From Rhodococcus sp. BP22 (GTDB lineage Bacteria; Actinomycetota; Actinomycetes; Mycobacteriales; Mycobacteriaceae): a stretch of 64,000 nt of DNA. Below the pieces are notes generated by a model that ran no database searches, had not been told where the DNA came from, and was given only the letters and a program-made list of their open reading frames with translations. Positions 8,372 to 18,593 of the stretch are shown here, one piece after another. Positions within the stretch are counted from its first letter, which is position 1, and every line of letters starts with the position of its first letter. A program made the translations under genes and the position numbers. The stretch covers positions 62,001-126,000 of the forward strand of contig NZ_JACFTB010000007.1 in NCBI RefSeq assembly GCF_014281965.1. Reading direction: 5' to 3'.

Positions 8372-9003
8372 TGAGCGAATCGGTGTCGGTGCAATCCTTG
8401 TCCGTTGCGTATGGATCGACCATTGCGTTGACAGATGTAAGCGCAAGCTTCGTGCCAGGCACCGTCACCGCACTCGTCGGACACAACGGCTCCGGAAAAT
8501 CGACGCTCCTGCAGGCACTCGCCGGCATCGTGCGCCCAACCTCGGGAACGGTGAACCTCGGCCGACGGTGCGTCAGCTACGTCCCGCAACGCAGTGATGT
8601 CAACGATCGCATGCCCGTCAGTGTGCGTGAGGTGATCGAGATGGGCACCTGGCCGCGGCGCGGCATTCTCGGCCGAGCCGGTTCGGATGACAGGAAATCC
8701 GTCGACGCTGCCATCGCACGGTTGCAGCTCACCGAACTGCATTCGCGCAGACTGTCGACACTTTCCGGTGGCCAGCGTCAGCGCGCTCTCCTCGCCCAGG
8801 CACTCGTCGAGCGCGGCGATCTCGTCCTCCTGGACGAACCCACCACCGGCCTCGACGCGGAGGCCCGCGAGATCATCGACAGCGTCATCGACGACGAGGC
8901 AGCACGGGGAGCCATCGTGGTGATGGCCACGCACGACGCGGACGACGCCCGACGCGCCCACGCGAGAATCGCGCTCGGGCGGGGCGAGATCCTGAACTCG
9001 TAG
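8362..9003 (+). CDS. aztA: Zinc ABC transporter ATP-binding protein (AztA/ZnuC type)
   Basis: About 213 residues forming a single ABC ATPase domain: Walker A GHNGSGKST, Q-loop in YVPQRSD, signature LSGGQRQRA, Walker B LVLLDEPT and a switch histidine in ATHDADD. It powers zinc import with AztB. The start is ambiguous: GTG 8356, ATG 8362 and ATG 8371 are all in frame. ATG 8362 is chosen because it lies 6 bases after the -10 and no Shine-Dalgarno precedes any of them, as expected for a leaderless mRNA. It is divergent from the rest of the transporter genes. Confidence 0.88.
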   Translation: MIVMSESVSVQSLSVAYGSTIALTDVSASFVPGTVTALVGHNGSGKSTLLQALAGIVRPTSGTVNLGRRCVSYVPQRSDVNDRMPVSVREVIEMGTWPRRGILGRAGSDDRKSVDAAIARLQLTELHSRRLSTLSGGQRQRALLAQALVERGDLVLLDEPTTGLDAEAREIIDSVIDDEAARGAIVVMATHDADDARRAHARIALGRGEILNS

Positions 9004-9095
9004 GTGGTTCGTCCGGCGAAGTAGGTACTGTGCATACTGTGATGCACGGCACATACCGCGGTGTCGTCGTTCGAATCCGAGGAGTGAAGAATTTC

Positions 9096-10721
9096 GTGAA
9101 GAGCACCATGCAGGACACGCCGCTGTCGATCGGTCAACTCGTTCGATTCGGCACCACGATTCACTCTGCCGCCGAGGTCACTACCTGGGGTGACAACGGC
9201 CCGACGACGGTTACTTTTGGTGACTTGGGCAGGCGCGCAGCACAACTCGCACATGCACTGCGCTCCATCGGCATCGACGGTGACCAGCGCGTAGCGACAT
9301 TCATGTGGAACAACGCCGCGCACATGGAGGCGTACATGGCGGTGCCCGCCATGGGCGCGGTGCTGCACACGCTCAACATCAGACTGTTCCCGGAGCAGCT
9401 CACCTACATCGCCGACCACGCTGAAGATCAGGTCATCATCGCCGACGCGAGCCTGCTACCACTGCTCACGCCGTTGCTTCCCACGATGTCGACCGTGCGC
9501 CATCTGATCGTCGTCGGCGCCGACCCGTCGGCCGTGCAGGCGCCGGCGAGCATGACAGTGCACGGTTACGAGGACTTCCTGTCCGGCCACCCCGAAGAAT
9601 TCGACTGGCCCGAACTCGACGAACGATCCGCTGCGGCAATGTGTTACACCTCTGGAACCACCGGAGACCCCAAGGGTGTCGTGTACTCGCATCGCTCGAT
9701 TTGGCTGCATTCGATGCAGGCATGTATGACCGACGCCATGGCAATTGCACAGTCCGACAAGGTACTTGCGATCGTCCCGATGTTCCACGCCATGTCCTGG
9801 GGACTCCCCTACGCGGCACTGATGGTGGGCGCCTCACTGATCATGCCGGACAAGTATCTACAGCCCGCACCTCTGGCCGAGATGATTTCCACTCTGCGCC
9901 CCACTGCCGCAGCCGCCGTTCCGACGATCTGGCAGGCACTGCACTCCTACCTGACCGAGCACCCCGCCGATCTGTCGAGCCTGCGCGACGTGGTGGTCGG
10001 TGGGAGCGCCTGCCCGCCGAGCCTGATGCGCGCGTTCCACGACGAGTACGGCGTTCACATCACCCAGGCTTGGGGCATGACCGAAACCTCTCCGCTAGGC
10101 ACCTCCGGACGGCCCGACGCCGGACTCTCACCCGAAGAGGAGTTCGATCTTCGTTGCACACAAGGTCGATTCGTGGCCGCCGTCCGCGCTCGACTCGTCG
10201 ACGACGCCGGTAAGGAACTGCCGTGGGACGGCAAGCAGGTCGGCGAACTCGAGGTTCGCGGTCCATGGATCACGGCCAGTTACTACCGCGGCGATGCCGC
10301 CGACAAGTTCGACGACGGCTGGCTCAGGACCGGCGACGTCGGCACCATCTCTTCGGGCGGATTCCTGCGGCTTACGGACCGGTCGAAGGACATAATCAAG
10401 TCCGGTGGCGAATGGATCTCCTCGGTCGAGTTGGAGAACCAGGTGATGGAACATCCCGCTGTGCGCGAGGCAGCAGTCATCGGAGTTCCCGATCAGAAAT
10501 GGGACGAGCGTCCACTGGTCGCTGTCGTCGTGCGCGACGGCGAAAAGGTTTCGGCCGAGGAACTACGGGAGTTCCTTGCCGGCCGGGTCGCCCACTGGCA
10601 GCTTCCTGAACGCTGGACATTCATCGAGGAAGTACCCAAGACGAGCGTCGGGAAGTACGACAAGAAGCGGCTGCGCAGCACCCACGCCGACGGAAAGCTC
10701 GACGTCGTAGAGCTGCGATAG
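9096..10721 (+). CDS. Long-chain fatty-acid--CoA ligase (FadD family, AMP-forming)
   Basis: A 541-residue ANL-superfamily acyl-CoA synthetase. It activates a carboxylic acid as the acyl-AMP and then forms the CoA thioester. The P-loop-like YTSGTTGDPKG, the WGMTETSP adenylation motif, a GDVG region and the C-terminal hinge with SGGEWISSVELEN are intact, and the catalytic lysine lies in the closing SVGKYDKKRLR. The GTG at 9096 is preferred over upstream starts because it yields the common actinobacterial beginning MKSTMQDTPL and has a GGAG 11 bases upstream. It is a stand-alone gene ending at a strong bidirectional hairpin shared with gdhA. Chain length is not predictable. Confidence 0.9.
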   Translation: MKSTMQDTPLSIGQLVRFGTTIHSAAEVTTWGDNGPTTVTFGDLGRRAAQLAHALRSIGIDGDQRVATFMWNNAAHMEAYMAVPAMGAVLHTLNIRLFPEQLTYIADHAEDQVIIADASLLPLLTPLLPTMSTVRHLIVVGADPSAVQAPASMTVHGYEDFLSGHPEEFDWPELDERSAAAMCYTSGTTGDPKGVVYSHRSIWLHSMQACMTDAMAIAQSDKVLAIVPMFHAMSWGLPYAALMVGASLIMPDKYLQPAPLAEMISTLRPTAAAAVPTIWQALHSYLTEHPADLSSLRDVVVGGSACPPSLMRAFHDEYGVHITQAWGMTETSPLGTSGRPDAGLSPEEEFDLRCTQGRFVAAVRARLVDDAGKELPWDGKQVGELEVRGPWITASYYRGDAADKFDDGWLRTGDVGTISSGGFLRLTDRSKDIIKSGGEWISSVELENQVMEHPAVREAAVIGVPDQKWDERPLVAVVVRDGEKVSAEELREFLAGRVAHWQLPERWTFIEEVPKTSVGKYDKKRLRSTHADGKLDVVELR

Positions 10722-10725
10722 AGCT

Positions 10726-10770
10726 GTCGTAGAGCGATCTTTCGTCATCGACGGCAGATCGCTCTACGAC
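10726..10770. terminator. Bidirectional terminator between fadD-type gene and gdhA
   Basis: Perfect 15-bp inverted repeat GTCGTAGAGCGATCT (10726-10740) and its complement (10756-10770) with a 15-base loop, placed between two convergent genes. No clear U-tract, as is common in actinobacteria. Confidence 0.75.
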
Positions 10771-10782
10771 CCTCGAAACGGA

Positions 10783-12237
<1,455 letters not shown>

Positions 12238-12243
12238 TCACAT

Positions 12244-12274
12244 AATTGGTATCTGAAATGCATATTGAAATATT
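12244..12274 (+). promoter_or_regulatory. nsrR-hmp promoter with NsrR-type operator
   Basis: A -35-like TTGGTA (12246-12251), 17-bp spacer and -10 AATATT (12269-12274) precede the nsrR ATG by 8 bases, again a leaderless arrangement. Overlapping them is an 11-1-11 dyad: AATTGGTATCT (12244-12254), G, AAATGCATATT (12256-12266). The right half matches the known NsrR half-site AAATGCATNTT; the left half is a weaker match. NO-sensitive autorepression of the pair is inferred. Confidence 0.55.
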
Positions 12275-12282
12275 GTCGTGAC

Positions 12283-12756
12283 ATGCAGTTGACCCGGTTC
12301 ACCGATCTCGGCCTGAGAATCGTCATGCGCCTGGCCGTCGAACAGCCTGGAGATCGCCCAGGCAGCAAGGACATTGCCGAGCAATTGGCAATCTCGTACA
12401 CCCATGCTGCCAAGGTGATCGCTCGTCTGTCGGAGCTCGGAATTGTCGATGCTCGTCGCGGTCGCGGTGGCGGTTTGGCTATCACCGAGCTCGGTAGAAC
12501 TGCGTCGATCGGCTGGCTCGCACGTCGTCTGGAAGGCGAGTCGGAGGTCATCGAGTGTGATGGATCGAACCCGTGCCCGCTACGAGCCGGCTGCCTTTTG
12601 CGGCCGGCACTGCGGCGCGCACGAGAGGCGTTCTTCGCCTCTTTGGACGAGCTCCTGATCGAAGATGTCATCAACCAACCGACGCGCGGGGTCCTGCTCA
12701 CACTTCCTGCGATGCCCAGCAGGTTGCCAACAGTGAAAACAATGATCGGGGAATAG
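12283..12756 (+). CDS. nsrR: Rrf2-family nitric-oxide-sensing repressor NsrR
   Basis: A 157-residue Rrf2 regulator: N-terminal winged helix (QLAISYTHAAKVIARL recognition region), then the three cysteines Cys92, Cys98 and Cys104 in CDGSNPCPLRAGC that hold the NO-sensitive iron-sulfur cluster. ATG 12283 gives the standard Rrf2 start MQLTRFTDLGLR; upstream in-frame ATG 12142 would add 47 residues with no family resemblance. It is followed after 2 bases by the flavohaemoglobin gene, the classical NsrR target, so NO damage to the cluster should derepress both. Confidence 0.92.
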   Translation: MQLTRFTDLGLRIVMRLAVEQPGDRPGSKDIAEQLAISYTHAAKVIARLSELGIVDARRGRGGGLAITELGRTASIGWLARRLEGESEVIECDGSNPCPLRAGCLLRPALRRAREAFFASLDELLIEDVINQPTRGVLLTLPAMPSRLPTVKTMIGE

Positions 12757-12758
12757 AC

Positions 12759-13985
12759 ATGCTTTCCACAGAGTCCAAAGAGGTCATCCGGGCCACGCTC
12801 CCTGTAGTCGGTGCTGCCATCGGTGACATCACGACGACGTTCTACCGCACCATGTTCATCGATCACCCAGACTTGGAACGCAATCTCTTCAACCGCGGCA
12901 ACCAGAAGCAGGGCGAGCAGCAGAAAGCGTTGGCCGGTGCCATCGCTGCCTTCGCGTCCCTGCAGCTGGAAGAGGACCAGGACCGGGTGGACATGATCCT
13001 TACCCGCATCGCCCACAAGCACGCTTCTCTGGGCATCGAACCTGCGCAGTACCAGGTTGTTTACGACTACTTGTTCGGCGCGATCGCCACCGAACTGGGA
13101 AGTGCTGTCACACCAGAAGTTGCGGCCGCATGGACCGAGGTCTACTGGATGATGGCCGACATGCTGATCTCGATGGAGGCCGGCCTGTACAAGAGCGCCG
13201 GCGTCGAGATCGGTGATGTGTGGCGACAGGTCCGCGTGCTCGATCGACGTTTCGAATCGGCAGATACCGTTTCCTTCGTGCTCGCCTCCCTCGATGGCGA
13301 GCCGCTACCGAGTTTCATTCCGGGCCAGTACCTTTCCGTCGCGGTTCACCTCGAAGACGGGGCGCGCCAGATTCGCCAGTACAGCCTGTCCTCGGCTCCA
13401 ATGGACGCTGACTGGCGGATCACCGTCAAGCGCATCCCTTCGAAGGTGTCCGCAGACGGGTCGGAAGTAGCTGCCGGTGAGGTGTCGAACTACCTGTTCA
13501 ACAACGTCTTCGAGGGTGACATTCTCGATGTGACCACACCGTTCGGTGACTTGATGCTCACTGACGACGATGCACCGCTGCTGCTCGTCTCGGCGGGAAT
13601 CGGCTGCACTCCCATGATCGGCATGCTGAACTACTTGGCCGAAAGCAATGACACACGCTCCATCTCGGTGCTGCATGCCGACCGCACCCAGAGCGATCAT
13701 GCTCACCGCGCCGAATTGGGTCACCTCGTCGATCGAATCCCCTCGGCGACCCTGCACCGCTGGTACGAGAACCTCGGCGCGCGTCCTTCGGACGATTCGA
13801 TCAGCAAGGGCCGCGCGCAGCTGAACAACATCGAGATCGCACCCGAGGCGCACGCGTACGTCTGCGGACCGCTGCCCTTCATGCTCGAAATTCGCAACGC
13901 ATTGATGGACAAGAACGTGGCGACCGAGAACATTCACTTCGAGGTCTTCGGTCCGGACAGCATGGGAATTCAGCGCACTGCGTAA
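12759..13985 (+). CDS. hmp: Flavohaemoglobin, nitric oxide dioxygenase
   Basis: A 408-residue three-domain flavohaemoglobin that oxidises NO to nitrate with O2 and NAD(P)H. The globin domain (about 1-150) has distal Tyr29 and proximal His88 in AHKHASLG. The ferredoxin-reductase FAD domain has RQYSLS, and the NAD domain has SAGIGCTPMIGML and the C-terminal YVCGPLPFM. The ATG at 12759 follows the nsrR stop by two bases. Length and all cofactor motifs are complete, so it should be active; expression is expected to follow NsrR. Confidence 0.95.
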   Translation: MLSTESKEVIRATLPVVGAAIGDITTTFYRTMFIDHPDLERNLFNRGNQKQGEQQKALAGAIAAFASLQLEEDQDRVDMILTRIAHKHASLGIEPAQYQVVYDYLFGAIATELGSAVTPEVAAAWTEVYWMMADMLISMEAGLYKSAGVEIGDVWRQVRVLDRRFESADTVSFVLASLDGEPLPSFIPGQYLSVAVHLEDGARQIRQYSLSSAPMDADWRITVKRIPSKVSADGSEVAAGEVSNYLFNNVFEGDILDVTTPFGDLMLTDDDAPLLLVSAGIGCTPMIGMLNYLAESNDTRSISVLHADRTQSDHAHRAELGHLVDRIPSATLHRWYENLGARPSDDSISKGRAQLNNIEIAPEAHAYVCGPLPFMLEIRNALMDKNVATENIHFEVFGPDSMGIQRTA

Positions 13986-14001
13986 GCAGTAGCAGTTTCT
14001 C

Positions 14002-14038
14002 GCCGGTGAGGTCGGGCGCCACAGCCGACCTCACCGGC
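14002..14038. terminator. Terminator downstream of hmp
   Basis: Perfect 14-bp inverted repeat GCCGGTGAGGTCGG (14002-14015) with complement at 14025-14038 and a 9-base loop. It lies between hmp and the convergent upp remnant and could serve both directions. Confidence 0.75.
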
Positions 14039-14058
14039 TCACCTATGCACCCACAATC

Positions 14059-14400
14059 TCAGCGCGGGCCGAACTGACGGTCTCCCGCGTCGCCGAGTCC
14101 GGGTACGACGATGGCATCCTCGTCGAGCCCTTCGTCGATGCTCGCCGTCACCAGCCTTACCGGAAATGTCGAACTCTCCAATGCTGCAACGCCTTCCGGA
14201 GTGATCACTACGCACACGACGGCCACGTCGGTGGCTCCGCGCGCAACCAACAGTTCGATCGTGCGCAACATCGAACCACCGGTAGCCACCATCGGATCGA
14301 GAACGAACACCGGGGTACAGGTCGCGTTGTCACTGCGCGCGTCACGCATCGTCGTCAGAAGTGTTGCCGCGAGCGGATGGTCGACCACATGCATGTCCAT
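14059..14400 (-). pseudogene. upp: Uracil phosphoribosyltransferase remnant with central deletion
   Basis: The 113-residue frame starts with the normal Upp N-terminus ([24 protein letters not shown]) and then jumps directly to the C-terminal half: [16 protein letters not shown] contains the PRPP-binding loop, and the tail ends in the DAGDRQFG uracil-site motif. About 95 residues normally between these parts are missing, yet the reading frame is kept. Upp is usually near 208 residues and makes UMP from uracil and PRPP. The remnant lacks much of the core, so activity is unlikely. It lies just left of the pyrimidine-catabolism-like cluster. An assembly artefact is the main alternative. Confidence 0.8.
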
Positions 14401-14520
14401 GGCCGAAGACTAAGGGGTACCTGCCGCTGGTCTGCAGGCGAAAATGTGCCGAGCCGCCCGGTCAGCGTCGGCAACATTTGACAGGGACTTCCTCACGGCG
14501 TGCACGTTGACTCGTGACCT

Positions 14521-15723
14521 ATGACACCTCCTGATTCCGTTGGACCCGAGAACACCGTCGGGCCCTTGAGCGATTGTCTCGTCGTAGATCTTTCCCGTGC
14601 GCTGGCCGGACCGCATGCAGCGATGATGCTGGGCGATCTCGGTGCGCGTGTGATCAAGGTCGAGTCCCCCATCGGAGGTGACGACACTCGAAGCTGGGGT
14701 CCGCCGTTCGTTCCGGACGAAGACGGCGAACGGCACTCGACGTACTTCTTGTCGTGCAACCGCAACAAGGAGTCCATTGCCCTCGACCTCAAGGGCGACG
14801 ACGGCCGCAACACGCTGACCGAGTTGATCGGGCGTGCGGACGTGCTTGTCGAGAACTTCCGTCCAGGGGTCTTGGATCGCCTCGGCTTCAGCATGGAGAA
14901 GCTACATGAGCTCAATCCGCGTCTGGTGGTCCTGTCGATCACCGGATTCGGTCATGACGGACCCGAAGGCGCTCGCCCTGGCTACGACCAGATCGCACAA
15001 GGCGAAGCCGGCCTTATGTCGTTGACCGGGCCGTCGCAGGAAGAACCGACACGGGTGGGCGTCCCGATCGGAGACCTCCTGGCGGGGATGAACGGCGCCT
15101 ACGGCGTAGTCGCCGCACTGCATGAGCGCAACACCACGGGCCGCGGTCGAGTGGTGCGCACCAGCTTGTTGGCCGCCATCGTCGGAGTCCACGCTTTTCA
15201 GGGCACGCGCTACACCGTTGCCGGTGAGGTGCCCCGCCCGACGGGTGGCCATCATCCGTCGATCTGCCCGTACGGGCTGTTCCACTCGGCCGAGGGTCCG
15301 GTCCAGATTGCCGTGGGCAGTGAAGGATTGTGGCGCCGCTTCGCACCCGAGTTCGGACTCGACCGCCCGGAGTGGGCTACCAATCCACAACGTGTCGCCG
15401 ACCGAGATGCGGTCATCGCCGCGGTCGAGGAAAAGTTCGGTGAATGGCCGAGCGACAAGCTCCTCGGTGTGTTGGACGACCTGGGCATCCCGGCAGGAAA
15501 GGTCCGCGATCTCGCCGAGGTCTACACCTGGGATCAGACCCGCTCCCAGGGTCTGTTGATCGACGTCGACCACTCTGCTCTGGGAACGATCAGCCTGCCC
15601 GGGCCACCACTACGGTTCGACGAAGATTGCGACGGTGCCGGTATGCGGACAACTCACGCCGCGCCGCCCACCCTCGATCAACACGGTGACTCCATCCGCG
15701 CATGGCTCGAGGCTGCCAGATGA
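14521..15723 (+). CDS. CaiB/BaiF (family III) CoA-transferase
   Basis: A 400-residue type III CoA-transferase. These move CoA between acids through a catalytic aspartate; the probable one is Asp156 in PGYDQIAQGEAG. The N-terminal LVVDLSRALAGPHAAMMLGDLGA and RNKESIALDLK motifs are classical. The ATG at 14521 is the first start of the frame. The stop overlaps the carboxyltransferase gene by ATGA, so the two are co-translated. With barbiturase downstream, malonate or methylmalonate is an attractive acceptor, which would yield malonyl-CoA for the next enzyme; this substrate is inference. Formyl-CoA/oxalate or racemase-type relatives cannot be excluded. Confidence 0.9.
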   Translation: MTPPDSVGPENTVGPLSDCLVVDLSRALAGPHAAMMLGDLGARVIKVESPIGGDDTRSWGPPFVPDEDGERHSTYFLSCNRNKESIALDLKGDDGRNTLTELIGRADVLVENFRPGVLDRLGFSMEKLHELNPRLVVLSITGFGHDGPEGARPGYDQIAQGEAGLMSLTGPSQEEPTRVGVPIGDLLAGMNGAYGVVAALHERNTTGRGRVVRTSLLAAIVGVHAFQGTRYTVAGEVPRPTGGHHPSICPYGLFHSAEGPVQIAVGSEGLWRRFAPEFGLDRPEWATNPQRVADRDAVIAAVEEKFGEWPSDKLLGVLDDLGIPAGKVRDLAEVYTWDQTRSQGLLIDVDHSALGTISLPGPPLRFDEDCDGAGMRTTHAAPPTLDQHGDSIRAWLEAAR

Positions 15724-17240
15724 CTCGCGCGGGTGCACCTCCCAGGCTTGGGGCACTCGAACTCGTCGAACTGGTCGTCGACGCCGAAAGCTTCGTCCGA
15801 TGGGACAGCGAGCCTCTGGCCCCGATAGGGGTGCACGGACCACCGGAGCAGAGCTATCTCGACGAACTCGATGCAGCCCGGACGAGTACCGGGTTGGACG
15901 AGGCCGTCCTCACCGGTGAGGCGTTGCTCGATGGCCGTCGAGTCGCAATCGTCATGTGCGAGTTCAAGTTTCTGGCCGGCTCGATTGGGGTCGCGGCCGC
16001 GGAACGATTGGTGCTGGCGATCGAGCGTGCCACCGCGGAGAGTTTGCCGTTGCTTGCAGTACCTACCTCCGGTGGCACTCGGATGCAGGAGGGCGCAGTC
16101 GCCTTCATGCAGATGGTCAAGATTTCGGCCGCAGTCGCAGCGCACAAGTCCGCGGGCCTGGCCTATGCCGTCTACCTTCGCCATCCGACGACGGGTGGAG
16201 CGTTCGCCTCGTGGGGTTCGCTGGGGCACGTGACTGCCGCCGAGCCGGGTGCACTGGTCGGCTTCCTCGGCCCGCGCGTCTACAAGGCGTTGTACGGCGA
16301 GGACTTCCCGGCAGGTGTGCAGACAGCGGAAAACCTTGCCGCGCATGGTCTCGTCGACGCAGTGGTGCCCCCGGCGGAATTACGCGGCGTCGCCATCGCC
16401 GCCCTCGCTGTCCTGTGCGCTCCCCATGAGCCGCCACCGCCGGTACCGAATGTGCCGCTCGAAAGCTTGGACGATGTTCCAGCGTGGGAGTCGATCGGTC
16501 GGTCGCGACGTTCGGACAGGCCAGGCGTCCGTCGATTGGTGAAGGCGGCAGCGAACACCGTCACGCCGTTGCAGGGCACCGGTGCAGGCGAGTGGGAACC
16601 AGGATTGTTCCTGGCATTGGCAAAATTCGGTGCCTCGGCCTGTGTGCTGTTAGGCCAGGACCGCACTTTCGCAGATCTGCCGCTCGGCCCCGCCGGCCTA
16701 CGGGAAGCGCGTCGCGGGATGCGCCTGGCGGAGGAACTTCGGTTACCGCTGGTCACCGTCATCGACACCGCAGGTGCCGCGTTGAGCAAGGAGGCCGAGG
16801 AGGGCGGTCTTGCCGGTGAAATCGCGCGCTGTCTGGTCGAACTGACCACGCTGACGGCACCGACGATCTGCCTGCTTCTCGGCCAAGGCGGAGGTGGGGG
16901 CGCGCTCGCGTTGCTTCCCGCCGACCGAGTGCTCTGCGCGCAACACGCCTGGCTCTCCCCTCTGCCGCCGGAAGGAGCATCCGCCATCAGGTTCCACACC
17001 ACCGATCGCGCCGCCGAGATGGCCGATGCGCAGGGCGTTCGCAGCCTCGACCTGTTACGAAACGGGGTCGTCGACCGCATCGTGGCCGAGCGACCGGACG
17101 CCGCCGATGAGCCCGCAGAGTTCCTGTCGCGACTCGGCGAAGTGCTCGAACACGAGCTTGCGCAATTACTGGCCGCCGATCCTAAAGACTTGGTGGCCTC
17201 CCGCCTGGACCGCTACCGCCGCCTGGGTGTACCGCAATAA
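15720..17240 (+). CDS. Fused AccD/AccA-like carboxyltransferase
   Basis: A 506-residue crotonase-fold carboxyltransferase joining a beta-like half (about 1-260; PTSGGTRMQEG oxyanion-hole region) and an alpha-like half (about 275-500; VTVIDTAGAALSKEAEEGG and LLLGQGGGGGALALL). The N-terminal zinc ribbon of AccD is not evident, and no biotin carboxylase or biotin carrier gene is nearby. Malonate decarboxylase beta and gamma subunits belong to the same superfamily, so decarboxylation of malonyl-CoA is plausible here; a partner in acetyl-/propionyl-CoA carboxylase is the alternative. ATGA overlap with the CoA-transferase gene supports consecutive reactions on one acyl-CoA. Confidence 0.85.
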   Translation: MTRAGAPPRLGALELVELVVDAESFVRWDSEPLAPIGVHGPPEQSYLDELDAARTSTGLDEAVLTGEALLDGRRVAIVMCEFKFLAGSIGVAAAERLVLAIERATAESLPLLAVPTSGGTRMQEGAVAFMQMVKISAAVAAHKSAGLAYAVYLRHPTTGGAFASWGSLGHVTAAEPGALVGFLGPRVYKALYGEDFPAGVQTAENLAAHGLVDAVVPPAELRGVAIAALAVLCAPHEPPPPVPNVPLESLDDVPAWESIGRSRRSDRPGVRRLVKAAANTVTPLQGTGAGEWEPGLFLALAKFGASACVLLGQDRTFADLPLGPAGLREARRGMRLAEELRLPLVTVIDTAGAALSKEAEEGGLAGEIARCLVELTTLTAPTICLLLGQGGGGGALALLPADRVLCAQHAWLSPLPPEGASAIRFHTTDRAAEMADAQGVRSLDLLRNGVVDRIVAERPDAADEPAEFLSRLGEVLEHELAQLLAADPKDLVASRLDRYRRLGVPQ

Positions 17241-17382
17241 CGAAAAACCCCGCCGGTTTGGGCAATCCTTGCCAGTGCTGCTACCCCGCCCTGTAAGTAG
17301 CGTCACAGGAGTGAGGGTGCCGCACCGTGTGGTCACCGGCTGACTCTGCAGTACCCACAGTTCCCCAATAGAGGAGATTTCA

Positions 17383-18492
17383 GTGCCCGAAGCAATCGAG
17401 GTTCGCAAGGTCCCGCTGCACAACGTGTCCGATGCAAGCGAGCTGGCCAAGCTCATCGACGACGGAGTGCTCGACGCCGACCGTGTCATCGCGGTCATCG
17501 GTAAGACCGAGGGCAACGGCGGTGTCAACGACTACACCCGCATCATCGCCGATCGCGCTTTCCGAGAGGTTCTGTCCGCCAGGGGAACCCGCAGCGCTCA
17601 TGACGTCGGCGAGGTGCCGATCGTCTGGTCCGGTGGAACCGATGGTGTCATCAGCCCGCACGCGACCATCTTCGCGACTGTGCCGGCAGAGAAGGCCGTC
17701 AAGACCGACGAGCCGCGCCTGACGGTCGGCGTCGCCATGAGTGAGCAGTTGATGCCCGAGGATATCGGTCGCACCGCGATGATCACCAAGGTTGCTGCAG
17801 CAGTGAAGGATGCAATGGCCAACGCCGGCATCACCGATCCCGCCGACGTGCACTACGTCCAGACGAAGACACCTCTGCTGACGATTCACACCATCCGTGA
17901 CGCCAAGAGCCGCGGCAAGACCGTCTGGACCGAACAGACCCACGAGTCGATGGACCTGTCGAACGGCGGCACGGCACTGGGGATCGCCGTCGCCCTCGGT
18001 GAGATCGACATGCCCACCGACGAGGACGTCATGCACAGCCGGGAGCTGTACTCCGCTGTGGCCTCCTGCTCTTCGGGCGTCGAGCTGGACCGCGCTCAGA
18101 TCGTCGTAGTCGGCAACGCGCGCGGCGTCGGTGGCCGCTACCGCATCGGTCACAGCGTCATGAAAGATGCACTCGATCAGGACGGCATCTGGGATGCGAT
18201 CCGCGACGCCGGTCTCGAACTTCCCGAGCGTCCCCGCACCAGCGACTTGGACGGCAAGCTGGTCAACGTCTTCCTCAAATGCGAAGCGAGCCAGGACGGA
18301 ACGGTCCGTGGCCGTCGCAACGCAATGCTCGACGACTCGGACGTGCATTGGCATCGTCAGATCAAGGCCTGCGTCGGCGGCGTCGCCGCGTCCGTGACAG
18401 GTGACCCGGCTGTGTTCGTATCGGTGTCGGCCGCACACCAGGGTCCAGAGGGCGGCGGCCCCGTTGCCGCCATCGTCGACCTCGGCGAGTAG
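17383..18492 (+). CDS. Barbiturase / cyanuric-acid amidohydrolase family ring-opening hydrolase
   Basis: A 369-residue member of the small AtzD/barbiturase family, built of three similar units, each contributing a Lys and a Ser. Lys41 (GKTEGNGG) and Ser83 (WSGGTDG), Lys162 (QTKTPLL) and Ser230/231 (CSSG), Lys299 (FLKCEA) and Ser347/349 fit the known pattern. Barbiturase was first characterised from Rhodococcus and opens barbiturate to ureidomalonate in oxidative pyrimidine breakdown. The surrounding uracil-type permease, Mo hydroxylase and amidases favour barbiturase over cyanuric acid hydrolase. The GTG at 17383 has a GAGGAG ribosome site (17371-17376), and a strong hairpin follows the stop. 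Confidence 0.88.
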   Translation: MPEAIEVRKVPLHNVSDASELAKLIDDGVLDADRVIAVIGKTEGNGGVNDYTRIIADRAFREVLSARGTRSAHDVGEVPIVWSGGTDGVISPHATIFATVPAEKAVKTDEPRLTVGVAMSEQLMPEDIGRTAMITKVAAAVKDAMANAGITDPADVHYVQTKTPLLTIHTIRDAKSRGKTVWTEQTHESMDLSNGGTALGIAVALGEIDMPTDEDVMHSRELYSAVASCSSGVELDRAQIVVVGNARGVGGRYRIGHSVMKDALDQDGIWDAIRDAGLELPERPRTSDLDGKLVNVFLKCEASQDGTVRGRRNAMLDDSDVHWHRQIKACVGGVAASVTGDPAVFVSVSAAHQGPEGGGPVAAIVDLGE

Positions 18493-18512
18493 CAAAACCC
18501 CGTTCGATCGGC

Positions 18513-18549
18513 GCCGCGCCGAAGCCGCACATCCAGGCTTCGGCGCGGC
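18513..18549 (+). terminator. Hairpin after the barbiturase gene
   Basis: Perfect 14-bp GC-rich stem GCCGCGCCGAAGCC (18513-18526) with complement at 18536-18549 and a 9-base loop, 20 bp after the barbiturase stop. It probably ends or attenuates the transcript before the amidase gene. Confidence 0.7.
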
Positions 18550-18593
18550 ATCGCCCCCGCACCACAGTCTTCGTCCAGTTGAAAGGAACGCGC

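Noticed and set aside
17245..17259. Short hairpin AAACC-CCGCC-GGTTT as terminator after the carboxyltransferase gene
   Set aside because: Five-base arms only; too weak compared with the other hairpins in the window.
17383..18492. Cyanuric acid hydrolase (s-triazine degradation)
   Set aside because: Same family, but no triazine genes (atz/trz) are nearby, whereas a uracil-type permease and Mo hydroxylase are; barbiturase is favoured, not proven.
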